64,000 bases of DNA from Formosa agariphila KMM 3901. Its GTDB lineage: Bacteria; Bacteroidota; Bacteroidia; Flavobacteriales; Flavobacteriaceae. Numbering within the stretch: position 1 is the first letter of the stretch; every line of letters starts with the position of its first letter. The stretch spans positions 1,833,351-1,897,350 of the forward strand of contig NZ_HG315671.1 of assembly GCF_000723205.1 (NCBI RefSeq), in the 5' to 3' direction. This document shows positions 25,876-35,470 of the stretch, piece after piece. The translations under genes were made by a program, and so were the position numbers. A model generated the notes under the pieces. It saw only the letters and a list, made by a program, of their open reading frames with translations, searched no databases and was not told the DNA's origin.

Positions 25876-27636
25876 TTAGTCTTTAACATCTATAGTCTTT
25901 TTTATAACCACATGTTTTCCTGAAAGCGTGAAGCCTTCTAACACTATTTCGTAAGTTCCTGTTACACTTGAAGTGTAAAATTCGATATTTTTGGAATTAG
26001 TATCCATTACTAATTTAGGCAGCCATAAGAGTTGTTTTCTATAATCTGGAATTCTATTAAAAGCGGTTAGTTCTGTATCGTATTTTGGTGAATAAAAAAG
26101 TTTAGAATTAAGTGGAGCATCAAGATTGAGGTATATTTTATTATCAGCGTTACCTTCTAATACAAAATCTCCATTTTTTGTTTTAATATCTATAATTCCA
26201 TAATAAACACTAGGACCATAAAAATAAGTGTCGCTTAAAATACTTATGCGTTCTATATTTCTAGCATCGTAATTCATAATATCTTCATTATTCTGAATTA
26301 ATATACCATCAAAAAGCACCAAAGGATCGTAACCAGAATAATAACTTGTTTGGTCTTCAAGTACTTTAAATTTAAGGGAGCCTTTGCTTTTTCGAATAGC
26401 TCCAGATTGAATGATTTCGACAAAAGTTTCTTTTAAAGTTGGGAATCTCTTGTAATCATCTAATACGTATTCAACATCTGGCTCAACATAAAACAAAGAA
26501 GAAGGTAGCCTATTTATTATACTATCTTTTTTAGAGTTAAAATATGCATTCTCTATTTGGGTATATTTACTTGTAGTTGTTAACCAATCTTTTAAATTTG
26601 GATTTAAATACACAGATTCAAAGCGAAGATTAGTAAAATCGTAAACTTCTGGATTATCTAAAACAATTTTGTATTCACTGTTCGTTGTTTTATCTATAAC
26701 TTGTATTAATACATCTGTGCTCGTATAATTCTCAGATAGACTAAAATAAAAGCGACCTGAATTGTTTGTTTTTACATTCTTTAATATAAACTCTTTACCT
26801 GGAATAGAAAGAGAAACAACAGCATTTCTTACCAAAGAATCATTCGATTTATTTTTAACAGTCCCTGATATAATTTCTCCTCTTAATTCAGGTAATGTAT
26901 TAGAACTATCAATTAATTTTATAATATTTTCACCTTCAACTGTTGAGTTGTTTTTAATTTCTAATGGGGATATTTTTCTTACCGATAAAGCATAATTTCC
27001 ATTGTATAAATCTACGTTGTTCGTTGTTAAACGAATAGAAGATAAACGCCTAGGTTTTAAACTTTCCGAATTAGTTTCTATTGTAATACCTGTAGGTTCT
27101 ATTGGTTTAGAATTTACAGCGCTATTTTTAGATTTTGAAATAGCTATAGATTTGGTGTCTTGTATATTAGAATGTTTTAAAAATGGATTTATAATATAGA
27201 CATCACTAATAAAAACAGCATCTTCATTTTTCATCCATTTTGTATACGCAATGAGTTTGTATTGTCCTGTTTCAATATCAGCAGGAATAAAATAGTCGCC
27301 AGACCCGAGCCCCTCATCTAGTTTTAATTTATGGTTAAAAAGGAAGTCTCCATCTTGTCCAATTAATTCTACATATCCAATCTTACTTATACTACTTGGT
27401 TTATTGTTTTCAATTAAACTGTAAAAGTTATAATATAAGGTTTCACCAACCAAAAATGTATTCGCATTATGACTTAGATGTACTGTTTCTCTAGGAATTG
27501 CATCTAATGTATTAACGTTGACTTGCCCGTAAACAAGAATATTTAAAAAGCACAATAGTATTGTAACTTTTATAGTTTTATGTTTTATTAATCTTCCCAA
27601 AATTCTGGTTTTATACTGGTTCCAAATACTGAACAA
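25876..27636 (-). CDS. Secreted MG2-type protein of a TonB-receptor operon
   Basis: Up to 586 residues. The ATG at 27636 overlaps the upstream DUF4249 gene by 49 bases; a TTG near 27603 would give a neater signal peptide (ILGRLIKHK..ILLCFLNILVYGQ), so the start is open. Domains: a macroglobulin MG2-like sandwich early (LVGETLYYNFYSL, GQYKLIAYTKWM), a carboxypeptidase-like repeat near 260-330 (VVSLSIPGKEFILKNVKTN), then a TonB-plug-like piece (DPLVLFDGILIQNNEDIM; ARNIERISILSDTYFYG). Probably helps the neighbouring receptor at the outer membrane. Confidence 0.75.
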   Translation of the reverse strand: MFSIWNQYKTRILGRLIKHKTIKVTILLCFLNILVYGQVNVNTLDAIPRETVHLSHNANTFLVGETLYYNFYSLIENNKPSSISKIGYVELIGQDGDFLFNHKLKLDEGLGSGDYFIPADIETGQYKLIAYTKWMKNEDAVFISDVYIINPFLKHSNIQDTKSIAISKSKNSAVNSKPIEPTGITIETNSESLKPRRLSSIRLTTNNVDLYNGNYALSVRKISPLEIKNNSTVEGENIIKLIDSSNTLPELRGEIISGTVKNKSNDSLVRNAVVSLSIPGKEFILKNVKTNNSGRFYFSLSENYTSTDVLIQVIDKTTNSEYKIVLDNPEVYDFTNLRFESVYLNPNLKDWLTTTSKYTQIENAYFNSKKDSIINRLPSSLFYVEPDVEYVLDDYKRFPTLKETFVEIIQSGAIRKSKGSLKFKVLEDQTSYYSGYDPLVLFDGILIQNNEDIMNYDARNIERISILSDTYFYGPSVYYGIIDIKTKNGDFVLEGNADNKIYLNLDAPLNSKLFYSPKYDTELTAFNRIPDYRKQLLWLPKLVMDTNSKNIEFYTSSVTGTYEIVLEGFTLSGKHVVIKKTIDVKD

Positions 27637-28790
27637 TCCATACAGTTTCGCTTTGCAACGGTGTAAATCGTCGAATCATCGGGATGATCGTATACTGTAT
27701 ATTGACTTGATAAATAATTATATAATTGAAGAGACTGATTGTCGTCGTCGTCGGTTTCAGATTTGTCAAAGGTTTGTGCATCGCAATCAATGATATATGG
27801 AGGAATATCAATGCCGATATCTTTATAATTGAAAAATATTCTTTTAGAATCTACTGTAGACACATCAAAATATCCTATAACCTTTTTGTTTTCATTTGTA
27901 GTAGAACTAATATTTCCTTGAATAAATCCAGGTTGATTATCTAATAAAACACTATCGTCACCTTGAAGTTCTTTTAAAATCCTGTAAAAATTATAAGCAT
28001 TTGCAGATTGCACATACTGCCTAACTAAAATACTATATCTGTTTTTAAAAACACTATAATTGTTATGACTTGTAAAACGAATAGGAAAACTTACAATTTG
28101 ATCGCCTGTAACCACATCTTTATTTGCTAAAATAATTCCTGAATAATTTGTTGGATAACATATTTCTTGCATTTCGGGATTTGGAAAAATAGAGACATCA
28201 TAATGTATTGTACCATCGAACCCCTCTATAACATTTATTAACTTGCTATCCATACCTGTGTAGTAAGGTGCAATTAGCTTGTATGTTTCGTCGTATTCAT
28301 ATCTAAAAAATTGTGCATCGCCTAAATTGTTGTTAGTATCTACAAAAATTTGCACACCATAATCGTCTCCTAAATTTACTAATTCGGGATACAAATTATC
28401 TATAGAAGCTTCACTTGGTAAAAGCTCTTCTGTAGAGACATATTGTGTGCCGTCGGTAGTATTTATTATTAACTGATAGGTGACATCTTTTAAAGCTTGA
28501 AACTCTAAATTGGATACATACACACCGTTACCAGTATCTTGAAAAACATACTCGTTGTTTTTGCTATCTAATATTTTGACATCGGCATTTTCTTCTACAA
28601 TAACATCACTACTTTCAAGCCTAAACGTTCTAGAAAGTTTTATTTCGTGCTTTTTAAACTCATTTGTAAAAGTAGCTTCAACTACTAATGCATCTTGAAA
28701 ATCTTCGGTTTTTAATTCTATTTGTTCTGTGCAATTAAGCATAGAAAAACCTAAGATGACAAGAGATAATATGATAAATTTATGTGTCAT
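27588..28790 (-). CDS. DUF4249 lipoprotein
   Basis: 400 residues. Lipobox SMLNC (Cys near 20). The mature start is the standard DUF4249 pattern: LVVEATFTNEFKKHEIKLSR, then VEENADVKILDSKNNEY and YQLIINTTDGTQYVS. This family is nearly always encoded next to a TonB-dependent receptor in Bacteroidetes. Its ATG overlaps the receptor's stop (TAATG at 28788-28792), so translation is coupled. Ligand unknown. The C-terminus carries several Cys (CDAQTF, CMDCSVF). Confidence 0.9.
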   Translation of the reverse strand: MTHKFIILSLVILGFSMLNCTEQIELKTEDFQDALVVEATFTNEFKKHEIKLSRTFRLESSDVIVEENADVKILDSKNNEYVFQDTGNGVYVSNLEFQALKDVTYQLIINTTDGTQYVSTEELLPSEASIDNLYPELVNLGDDYGVQIFVDTNNNLGDAQFFRYEYDETYKLIAPYYTGMDSKLINVIEGFDGTIHYDVSIFPNPEMQEICYPTNYSGIILANKDVVTGDQIVSFPIRFTSHNNYSVFKNRYSILVRQYVQSANAYNFYRILKELQGDDSVLLDNQPGFIQGNISSTTNENKKVIGYFDVSTVDSKRIFFNYKDIGIDIPPYIIDCDAQTFDKSETDDDDNQSLQLYNYLSSQYTVYDHPDDSTIYTVAKRNCMDCSVFGTSIKPEFWED

Positions 28791-31567
28791 TAAAACTTGA
28801 AATTATATGTTATTGTTGGAATTGGCACTGAAAATATAGAAGATTGATAGGCTTCAATTTGTCCGCCTTCATTTACAAAGAAAACAGAGTATGGATTATT
28901 TCGTCCTAATACATTATAGATGGAAATATTGATGAAACTGTGTGCTAGTTTTTCATTTTTATGATTTCCTTCAATGTTTAATCCCACATCTAGTCTAAAA
29001 TAATCTGGTACTCTAAATTTATTTCTATCACTATACAGTACATTTTCTGTACCTGTAAATTCATATTTCCCAATAGGGTAGGTAACAGGTCTCCCTGACT
29101 GGTAATTGAAGTTAAAAGAGACACTATAACGTTCTGTAATTCTATAATTAGTAACTAAATTTAAATCGTGTGGCCTATCTTGATTAGCCGCGTAATATTC
29201 ACCTCCATTAACTTGATTTGTTAAAAATTCACTATCCAGTTTTATTAAGGTTCTCGAATAAGAATATCCTAACCAACCATTTAATCGGCCTAAACTCTTT
29301 CTAAGAAGGAATTCAACCCCATAAGCTTTTCCTTCTCCAGTTAATAATTCTGTTTCTATATTATTGTTTAAAACCAGTTCTGCTCCAGTTTTAAAATCAA
29401 GAAGATTCTTCATTTTCTTGTAATAACTTTCAAGACTAATTTCGTAATCACTGTTTTCAAAGTTTTTAAATAAACCAATCGATACTTGTTGCGCTTTTTC
29501 AGGCTTTAAATTAGGATCTGATAGTTTCCATGAATCTACAGGAGATGCTGTAGTGTTTGTAGAAAGCAAGTGTGAATATTGAATAGTTGTGCTGTAACCT
29601 GCCTTTAAAGACAGATTATCATCAAGGAAATATCTACCAGAAAAACGGAATTCTGGACCGCCATATGTTTGTATAACTTCGTTATTATTGTATTGTTTTG
29701 TTTCTGTAATTGTTTCTTCACTTATCGGCAAACTTGGATCGTAATAATTTTGATCTTTAGGGCCTAAAGATAAATAAGTGGAAAATCGTAACCCTAGATC
29801 GAATGATAGCTTATCGTTGACTTCAAATAAATCTGAAATAAACAATGCCGATTCTAATCCTTTCTCTTTACCAATACTTTCTTGTCTTATTACAGATTCT
29901 GCACCTAAAGGTTCTATAGAACCTGGCTGAATTTTATATAGCTTACTGCTTAAACCATATTCAATTTTATGCTTTTTATTTAGGTTGTATTTTGCCTTTA
30001 ATTTTAACTGACTTTCATTTATAGTATAACCATAATCGAAATTAGTGTTAAATGCACCATCGTATAAAATATTATAGCTATACTGACTTGTTGCAAATTG
30101 GGTTTCTAGACTGTTTTTCTCATTAAATTTGTGATCCCATTTTATAGATCCAATCAAGTTTCCATAGCTGTAAATAGAATCTGAGGAAATACTAAATTCA
30201 TCTTTACTAAAATATGCAGTGGCCTGAATGTTGTTGTTGTCGTTAATCTTATGTTCGTATTTTAAAGCAGCATCATAAAAAGACGCATTACTGTTTTTTA
30301 TCGATTTGTCTTTTAATTGATTTAATATCCAATCAGAATATGTTGCTCTTCCACCAATCATTAAAGCGCTTTTTCCTTTAACAATAGGAGTTTCAATAGC
30401 TAAATTAGCAGTAACCGGACCAATGCTTCCTTCGCCAGAAAATTCATTCTTATTAATGTCTTTGGTAGAAATATCGATTACAGAAGATAATCTTCCTCCA
30501 AATTCCGAAGGAATTGTTCCTTTATAAATTTCTACATTCCCAGAAATAAAAGGATTTATAGCAGAAAATACACCAAAGAAATGTGATGGATTATATATTA
30601 CAGCATCATCAAAAAGAATTAAATTCTGATCTGCTTTTCCTCCTCTAACATTATAGCCAAGTGCACCTTCACCAGCACTTTTAACACCTGGCATAGTAGT
30701 CGCTACCTTTAAAATATCCCGTTCCCCTAAAACCAAAGGAATAGTTTTAATGCTTTCAACATCTATTTTTGTAACACCAGAAACCACTCTTTTAATATTC
30801 TCATCTCTGTTAGACTGTATAAGAACTTCTTCTAGTTGCTCTAAATTTTCATTAAGGTCAAAACTAAAAGTACCATCTCCGTACACAATAATTTGCTTTT
30901 GAATTTTTCCATGTGATAGCGAAGATGTTTCTAAAATGTGAAATCCAGAAGGAAGCTCTAAACTGTAGTAACCATTTGCATCGGTAGTTGTATTTACATT
31001 TTTATCTTTAACGTAAACGGATAGATTTTCTATTCCTTTTCCTGTATTAAAGTCTTCTACATTTCCAGAAATAGTATACTTATTTTTTAAAGCTTGGTCG
31101 TTTTCTTTACCTATTGAATATACTCGGCTATCTAATTCATTATAGTGTGTTGTATATTGTTTTTGTAACACAGGTGCTGTAATGGCGTCTTCAGTAACTT
31201 CTGAGATTACTTCGGTTTTAGTATCGTCTTCAGAAAAATAATTAAGCGGTAATTCTTCTCTAATATTATTGTTTTTTGTTAAGATGATATTACGATCTAT
31301 AATAGTGTAATTAATAGGAGTGTCTTCTAAAATACCGTATATAATTTCTTCTTTAGTTGCACCGGTAAACGTTTTTGATATTAATGTGTCGCCAAACCAA
31401 GCTTCATCAAAGTAAAAAACGAAATCTATCTTTTTTTCTAATTGCAGTAGCGCATCTATATGCGTAACATTTTCAAAAACTATGGATGTTTTTCTATCAG
31501 ATTGACTAAATCCAAATTGCACTATCAATAAAAGTAAAAATGCTAAAAATATTTGTCTTGAATTCAT
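28790..31567 (-). CDS. TonB-dependent outer membrane receptor with STN and carboxypeptidase-like N-domains
   Basis: 925 residues. Signal peptide to about residue 22. Residues ~25-95 form an STN (secretin/TonB N-terminal) domain, usually linked to signalling through an anti-sigma factor. Residues ~165-250 form a CarboxypepD_reg-like domain (GIENLSVYVKDKNVNTTTDANG). The plug follows (LVLGERDILKVATTMPGVK, NVRGGKADQNLILFDDA), then a ~600-residue beta barrel ending in NFKF. No sigma/anti-sigma pair is in the window. Substrate unknown. Confidence 0.92.
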   Translation of the reverse strand: MNSRQIFLAFLLLLIVQFGFSQSDRKTSIVFENVTHIDALLQLEKKIDFVFYFDEAWFGDTLISKTFTGATKEEIIYGILEDTPINYTIIDRNIILTKNNNIREELPLNYFSEDDTKTEVISEVTEDAITAPVLQKQYTTHYNELDSRVYSIGKENDQALKNKYTISGNVEDFNTGKGIENLSVYVKDKNVNTTTDANGYYSLELPSGFHILETSSLSHGKIQKQIIVYGDGTFSFDLNENLEQLEEVLIQSNRDENIKRVVSGVTKIDVESIKTIPLVLGERDILKVATTMPGVKSAGEGALGYNVRGGKADQNLILFDDAVIYNPSHFFGVFSAINPFISGNVEIYKGTIPSEFGGRLSSVIDISTKDINKNEFSGEGSIGPVTANLAIETPIVKGKSALMIGGRATYSDWILNQLKDKSIKNSNASFYDAALKYEHKINDNNNIQATAYFSKDEFSISSDSIYSYGNLIGSIKWDHKFNEKNSLETQFATSQYSYNILYDGAFNTNFDYGYTINESQLKLKAKYNLNKKHKIEYGLSSKLYKIQPGSIEPLGAESVIRQESIGKEKGLESALFISDLFEVNDKLSFDLGLRFSTYLSLGPKDQNYYDPSLPISEETITETKQYNNNEVIQTYGGPEFRFSGRYFLDDNLSLKAGYSTTIQYSHLLSTNTTASPVDSWKLSDPNLKPEKAQQVSIGLFKNFENSDYEISLESYYKKMKNLLDFKTGAELVLNNNIETELLTGEGKAYGVEFLLRKSLGRLNGWLGYSYSRTLIKLDSEFLTNQVNGGEYYAANQDRPHDLNLVTNYRITERYSVSFNFNYQSGRPVTYPIGKYEFTGTENVLYSDRNKFRVPDYFRLDVGLNIEGNHKNEKLAHSFINISIYNVLGRNNPYSVFFVNEGGQIEAYQSSIFSVPIPTITYNFKF

Positions 31568-31573
31568 ACTATT

Positions 31574-32329
31574 TTAAGCATTAATATTATCTAAGGTGAA
31601 TAAAATTGTTTTAAAGAACTGTTCTCTATTTATTCTATAAAGGTTTTTATTTTCTTTATAAAAAGATTGAATTAATTTCTTTTGTGAATTAAAAATAGAT
31701 GTAAGGTCTTTTATATTATTTATCTGATAGTAAGTATCGTCTTTTTGCAGAAAGTAATTTTCTTTAGAATTGAATGTGTAATAAACTTTGAGTTGGTCAA
31801 TTACTTCATTTTTATCTTTTATGTATTTTGTAAATAGTGTATAATTTGTTCCTTTAAAACTTTCTTTAAAATATCCATTTCTGTAATAGCGCTCTAATAC
31901 CTCGTGATTAGGTAAATGAATAAATTTGTCTCCAGCTAAAGTAAACTCGGCAACCAATTCAGAATTTAAACTAACATAACTTACCTTTTCATTAATTAAT
32001 TCTACAATAATTAAATCATTTAATATATCATATTTAAATTCAACACCGTAATAAGGCTGTTCGCTATAAACTATAGAACCTTTTAAAAATATATCGGAGT
32101 TATAAAATTTATGGTTTTCTTTTTTTAAACTTCTATAAGTGTCCAAATACTCTTTGCCATTAATTAAATTAATATTTTGACTTAAAGTATCATAAGTTTT
32201 ATAATAACTTTCTGTAGAAAAATCTGTTTGAGCAAAAACAAAACTGGATAAAAACACACTACATAACAGTGTAAAATTAGCATGTTTTTTTTTGCTATTG
32301 TTTAGTAAAAAAGAGGTCATAGATAACAA
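31574..32329 (-). CDS. Secreted protein, first gene of the TonB-receptor operon, unknown
   Basis: 251 residues. Signal peptide MLSMTSFLLNNSKKKHANFTLLC... cleaved near VFAQT. The mature part is rich in Tyr, Lys and Asn and predicted mainly beta; no known family or catalytic motif recognised. It lies six bases upstream of the receptor, so it is co-expressed and may share the same import or surface role. Alternative starts at Met4 give the same signal peptide. Confidence 0.65.
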   Translation of the reverse strand: MLSMTSFLLNNSKKKHANFTLLCSVFLSSFVFAQTDFSTESYYKTYDTLSQNINLINGKEYLDTYRSLKKENHKFYNSDIFLKGSIVYSEQPYYGVEFKYDILNDLIIVELINEKVSYVSLNSELVAEFTLAGDKFIHLPNHEVLERYYRNGYFKESFKGTNYTLFTKYIKDKNEVIDQLKVYYTFNSKENYFLQKDDTYYQINNIKDLTSIFNSQKKLIQSFYKENKNLYRINREQFFKTILFTLDNINA

Positions 32330-32875
32330 TTAGCCGTGAATATATAAAATTAATGTTAATTTAAATTTAAATATTTTTCTTGAATAAGACCCTTAATATT
32401 ATACTGTATGCTTGTTTTAAGCTTTAGGCGTGTTAAATTTATTAAGTGAGCAAAATGATTGAATTTAAATATGAAATTTTAAGAAAACACCCTTCTAAAA
32501 TGTAATTATCGAAATAATTTAAACTATATATATATTTGACTGATTTATTGAAAATATATTACAATAGGCTTTCAGTTTTTGTTACAGAATTTATAAAAAA
32601 AAGTAAATCAGAGATGCTCTAATAAAGTAAATGTCGTTAGCATTAGGTCGTTCAATAATCCCAAAACACAAGGTTTGCGTTATCTTCATTCTTAGTGGTA
32701 AAATATGTTCCGTCTATACTGCATGAGTTATTAATCCTTATCGTTAGTATTGCGATTGATCTATTTTAATAGATATAAAATAGAAACTGTTAAGTAAAAG
32801 TTTAAAGCGAAAAAAGAATCATTTATTTTATGGCACTGATTTAAAACTGTTACTTTTATACCCTCAAATTTTAAT
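32330..32875. other. Divergent intergenic region (546 bases)
   Basis: Very AT-rich. It must hold promoters for the minus-strand receptor operon and the plus-strand MFS gene. A TATATTTG box is seen at 32531-32538 (plus strand), but no good -33 partner, and it is 340 bases from the MFS start. No hairpin or ORF is convincing. Confidence 0.45.
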
Positions 32876-34198
32876 ATGTCTACGCCCAATAAATTCTCTT
32901 TTGTTAATCCTAAAAACGTTCCTTTTTTCTATGGCTACATTGTGCTTTTTATAGGAAGTATTGGTGTGCTTGCGAGTATTCCGGGGCAAACGGTTGGGGT
33001 GTCTGTTTTTACCGACCCGGTAAAAGATGCTTTGGGCTTAAGTAGAAATCAGTTTAGTAATGCGTATATGATTGGAACTATACTAAGTGCCTTTTTTGTA
33101 TCGAAAGCAGGTATTTTATTCGACCGCTATGGTGCGCGCTATGTGGCCTTTGGTGCTACTGTTGTATTAGGGATGTCATTACTATTGTGTTCTGTTGCTG
33201 TAGAAATTAGTCACGCTATTAACACGCTTTTAAAGATATCTACTTGGATGGTTCCGTTTGGTGTTATGTGTGTCTTGTTTTTTTGTATTCGATTTAGTGG
33301 ACAAGGTGTTTTAACAATGGCATCTAGAAACATGATCATGTTGTGGTTCGATAAAAATAGAGGTAAAGTTAATGCTTTAAGTAGTGTAACTGTTTCTCTT
33401 GGATTTTCGAGTTCGCCTTTAGTTTTAAATTATTTAATTGATAATCATGGATGGGAGCGGAGTTGGCAAATTCTGGCTGTATGTCTATTTGTGTTTAGTT
33501 TTGGTATCCTGCAATTGTATAGAAATAAACCAGAAGATTTTAATATGGTTCCCGATGGTGTAAAAACGCCCGAAACCAGTGATGAAGTACAAACAATTAC
33601 AGAACCACTTAAAAAGGTACTCAGGCACTTTACTTTACACGAAGCAAAACAAACCCGCGGTTTCTGGATGTTTAGTTTAATTTTAGCGTTTAATAGTTTT
33701 TTTACTACAGGATTTACATTTCACGTGGTGTCTATTTTTGGGAGTCAAGGGTATTCCAAAACCCATGCCATTGCTATTTTTATCCCCATTTCTATTATCG
33801 CGTTATCAGTATCTACATTATGTAATATTTTAAGTGATTACATCAGTCATAAAATATATTTATACGTTATGATTGGTGGTGGTATTTTAGCATCTTGCGG
33901 ATTAATGTGCTTGTCGCATCCGTTTGGCGTGTATGCATTAGTGGCTGGCTTAGGACTATTAAGCGGATTATTTGCTGTAATTAATGCAGTAACTTGGCCA
34001 AGATATTATGGTCGTTTACATTTAGGTGCTATTACCGGAAAAGTAATGAGCTTTTTAGTGGTAGCAAGTGCCATTGCACCAAGTTTGTTTAGTTATTGCT
34101 TTAGCACGTTCGGTTCTTATGCTTATATAAGTTACATGGCTTTGGGGTTCTTGTTGTTTTTAACAGTGGGTGCTATAGCTGTAAAGAATCCGCAGTAG
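32876..34198 (+). CDS. MFS transporter
   Basis: 440 residues, twelve hydrophobic helices in two halves with a long central loop (~residues 215-260, EDFNMVPDGVKTPETSDEV). MFS signature between helices 2 and 3: SKAGILFDRYGARYVAFGA (G-x-x-x-D-R-x-G). The second half begins ARGFW-like (QTRGFWMFSLILAFNSFF). The overall pattern resembles organic-acid type MFS carriers, but substrate cannot be assigned. Single gene. Confidence 0.88.
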   Translation: MSTPNKFSFVNPKNVPFFYGYIVLFIGSIGVLASIPGQTVGVSVFTDPVKDALGLSRNQFSNAYMIGTILSAFFVSKAGILFDRYGARYVAFGATVVLGMSLLLCSVAVEISHAINTLLKISTWMVPFGVMCVLFFCIRFSGQGVLTMASRNMIMLWFDKNRGKVNALSSVTVSLGFSSSPLVLNYLIDNHGWERSWQILAVCLFVFSFGILQLYRNKPEDFNMVPDGVKTPETSDEVQTITEPLKKVLRHFTLHEAKQTRGFWMFSLILAFNSFFTTGFTFHVVSIFGSQGYSKTHAIAIFIPISIIALSVSTLCNILSDYISHKIYLYVMIGGGILASCGLMCLSHPFGVYALVAGLGLLSGLFAVINAVTWPRYYGRLHLGAITGKVMSFLVVASAIAPSLFSYCFSTFGSYAYISYMALGFLLFLTVGAIAVKNPQ

Positions 34199-34426
34199 TA
34201 TTAACAGCTTTTCTATTGATATACTATATTTGACAGTGTATTTATATAATCAGCAATCTACTATTAATTTTATGAACTGATTATTTCTAGAAAAAGCAGT
34301 TGTAAAACCAAAAAGTTTGGGATGAGAATAGGGAGGAAAGCAAATCAAGTGTTTCTAAAAATCGGCACTTAAAACAATATTCTTCCTCTCACATATAAAC
34401 AGACATAAAAAACAATCCATATCGTT

Positions 34427-35263
34427 ATGAAACGTATACTACCATTTTTAGCTATTTCTATCTTAATTAGCTGCTCGCCTAAAATCTCTGAATCGTCGCA
34501 TGCAATACAAAGTGGTACAGCTGCTGTAAAACAAGAATTAAGCGTACCAACCCAAGAGAATTTAATGTTGGCTGTGTTGTGGCAACAACTAGCTTCCGAG
34601 TACAAAGCGTTGTGTTATCAGTCTTATAATCTTGCTCGACTGCGCTTAGACCAACACCTGTTAGAGCATGATAGCAATATGCCACTAGCAATAATAACCG
34701 ATATAGACGAAACGGTTCTTGATAACAGTCCGTACTCAGGGAAATTAATTGAAACTGATATAAAGTTTACAGCTGAAAGTTGGGATACATGGGTTAACTT
34801 AGAATCTGCAGAGCCTGTACCCGGAGCAGTCGATTTTTTAAATTATGCTGCGAGTAAAAATGTTGATATATTTTACATTTCTAATCGTGAATATTCACAG
34901 ACTCAAGCAACCATTAATAATTTAAAAAAAGAAGGTTTACCTTTTGCTGATGCAGCACATGTATTGCTTCAAACCGATACTTCAAATAAAGATTTAAGAC
35001 GACAAAGTGTACTAAAAACACACCATGTCATTATGTATCTGGGAGATAATCTTGGCGATTTCGACAGTGTATATGATCATAAAACAACCCCAGAACGCCA
35101 TAAGATAACCGATAGTTTACAATCTAAATACGGAGCTTCGTATATTGTATTTCCTAATCCTATGTATGGCGCTTGGGAATATGGATTGTATAATAAAAAC
35201 CCATATGGCATTAATGACGTTAAAAAGGATTCTCTAAGAAGAGCCAAATTAAAATCGTATTAA
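34427..35263 (+). CDS. Acid phosphatase / 5'-nucleotidase, lipoprotein e(P4) family
   Basis: 278 residues. Lipobox LLISC (Cys near 16). HAD class B/C catalytic motif DIDETVLDNSPY around residue 90; second motif ISNREYS near 145; late acidic motif YLGDNLGDFD near 205. In Haemophilus this outer membrane lipoprotein dephosphorylates NMN and other nucleotides so that the nucleoside can be taken up. A similar scavenging role is likely here. The start is clear because the signal peptide follows the ATG directly. Confidence 0.93.
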   Translation: MKRILPFLAISILISCSPKISESSHAIQSGTAAVKQELSVPTQENLMLAVLWQQLASEYKALCYQSYNLARLRLDQHLLEHDSNMPLAIITDIDETVLDNSPYSGKLIETDIKFTAESWDTWVNLESAEPVPGAVDFLNYAASKNVDIFYISNREYSQTQATINNLKKEGLPFADAAHVLLQTDTSNKDLRRQSVLKTHHVIMYLGDNLGDFDSVYDHKTTPERHKITDSLQSKYGASYIVFPNPMYGAWEYGLYNKNPYGINDVKKDSLRRAKLKSY

Positions 35264-35470
35264 TCGCATTGAACCTGTTTTGAGTGCGATGCTGAATGTA
35301 TTTCCGCATTTCATTTTTAATATATTTAAGTATTTCAGAATCCATTTGATATTAAAATACAATGCCGTTAGCCCAAACATGTGAATTGCGTATTGTCCTG
35401 TTTTTTCGTAAAACACATAAAACACGGTTTTCGGGGATAATTAGTCGTACTACATTGCCTACATTTGCGC

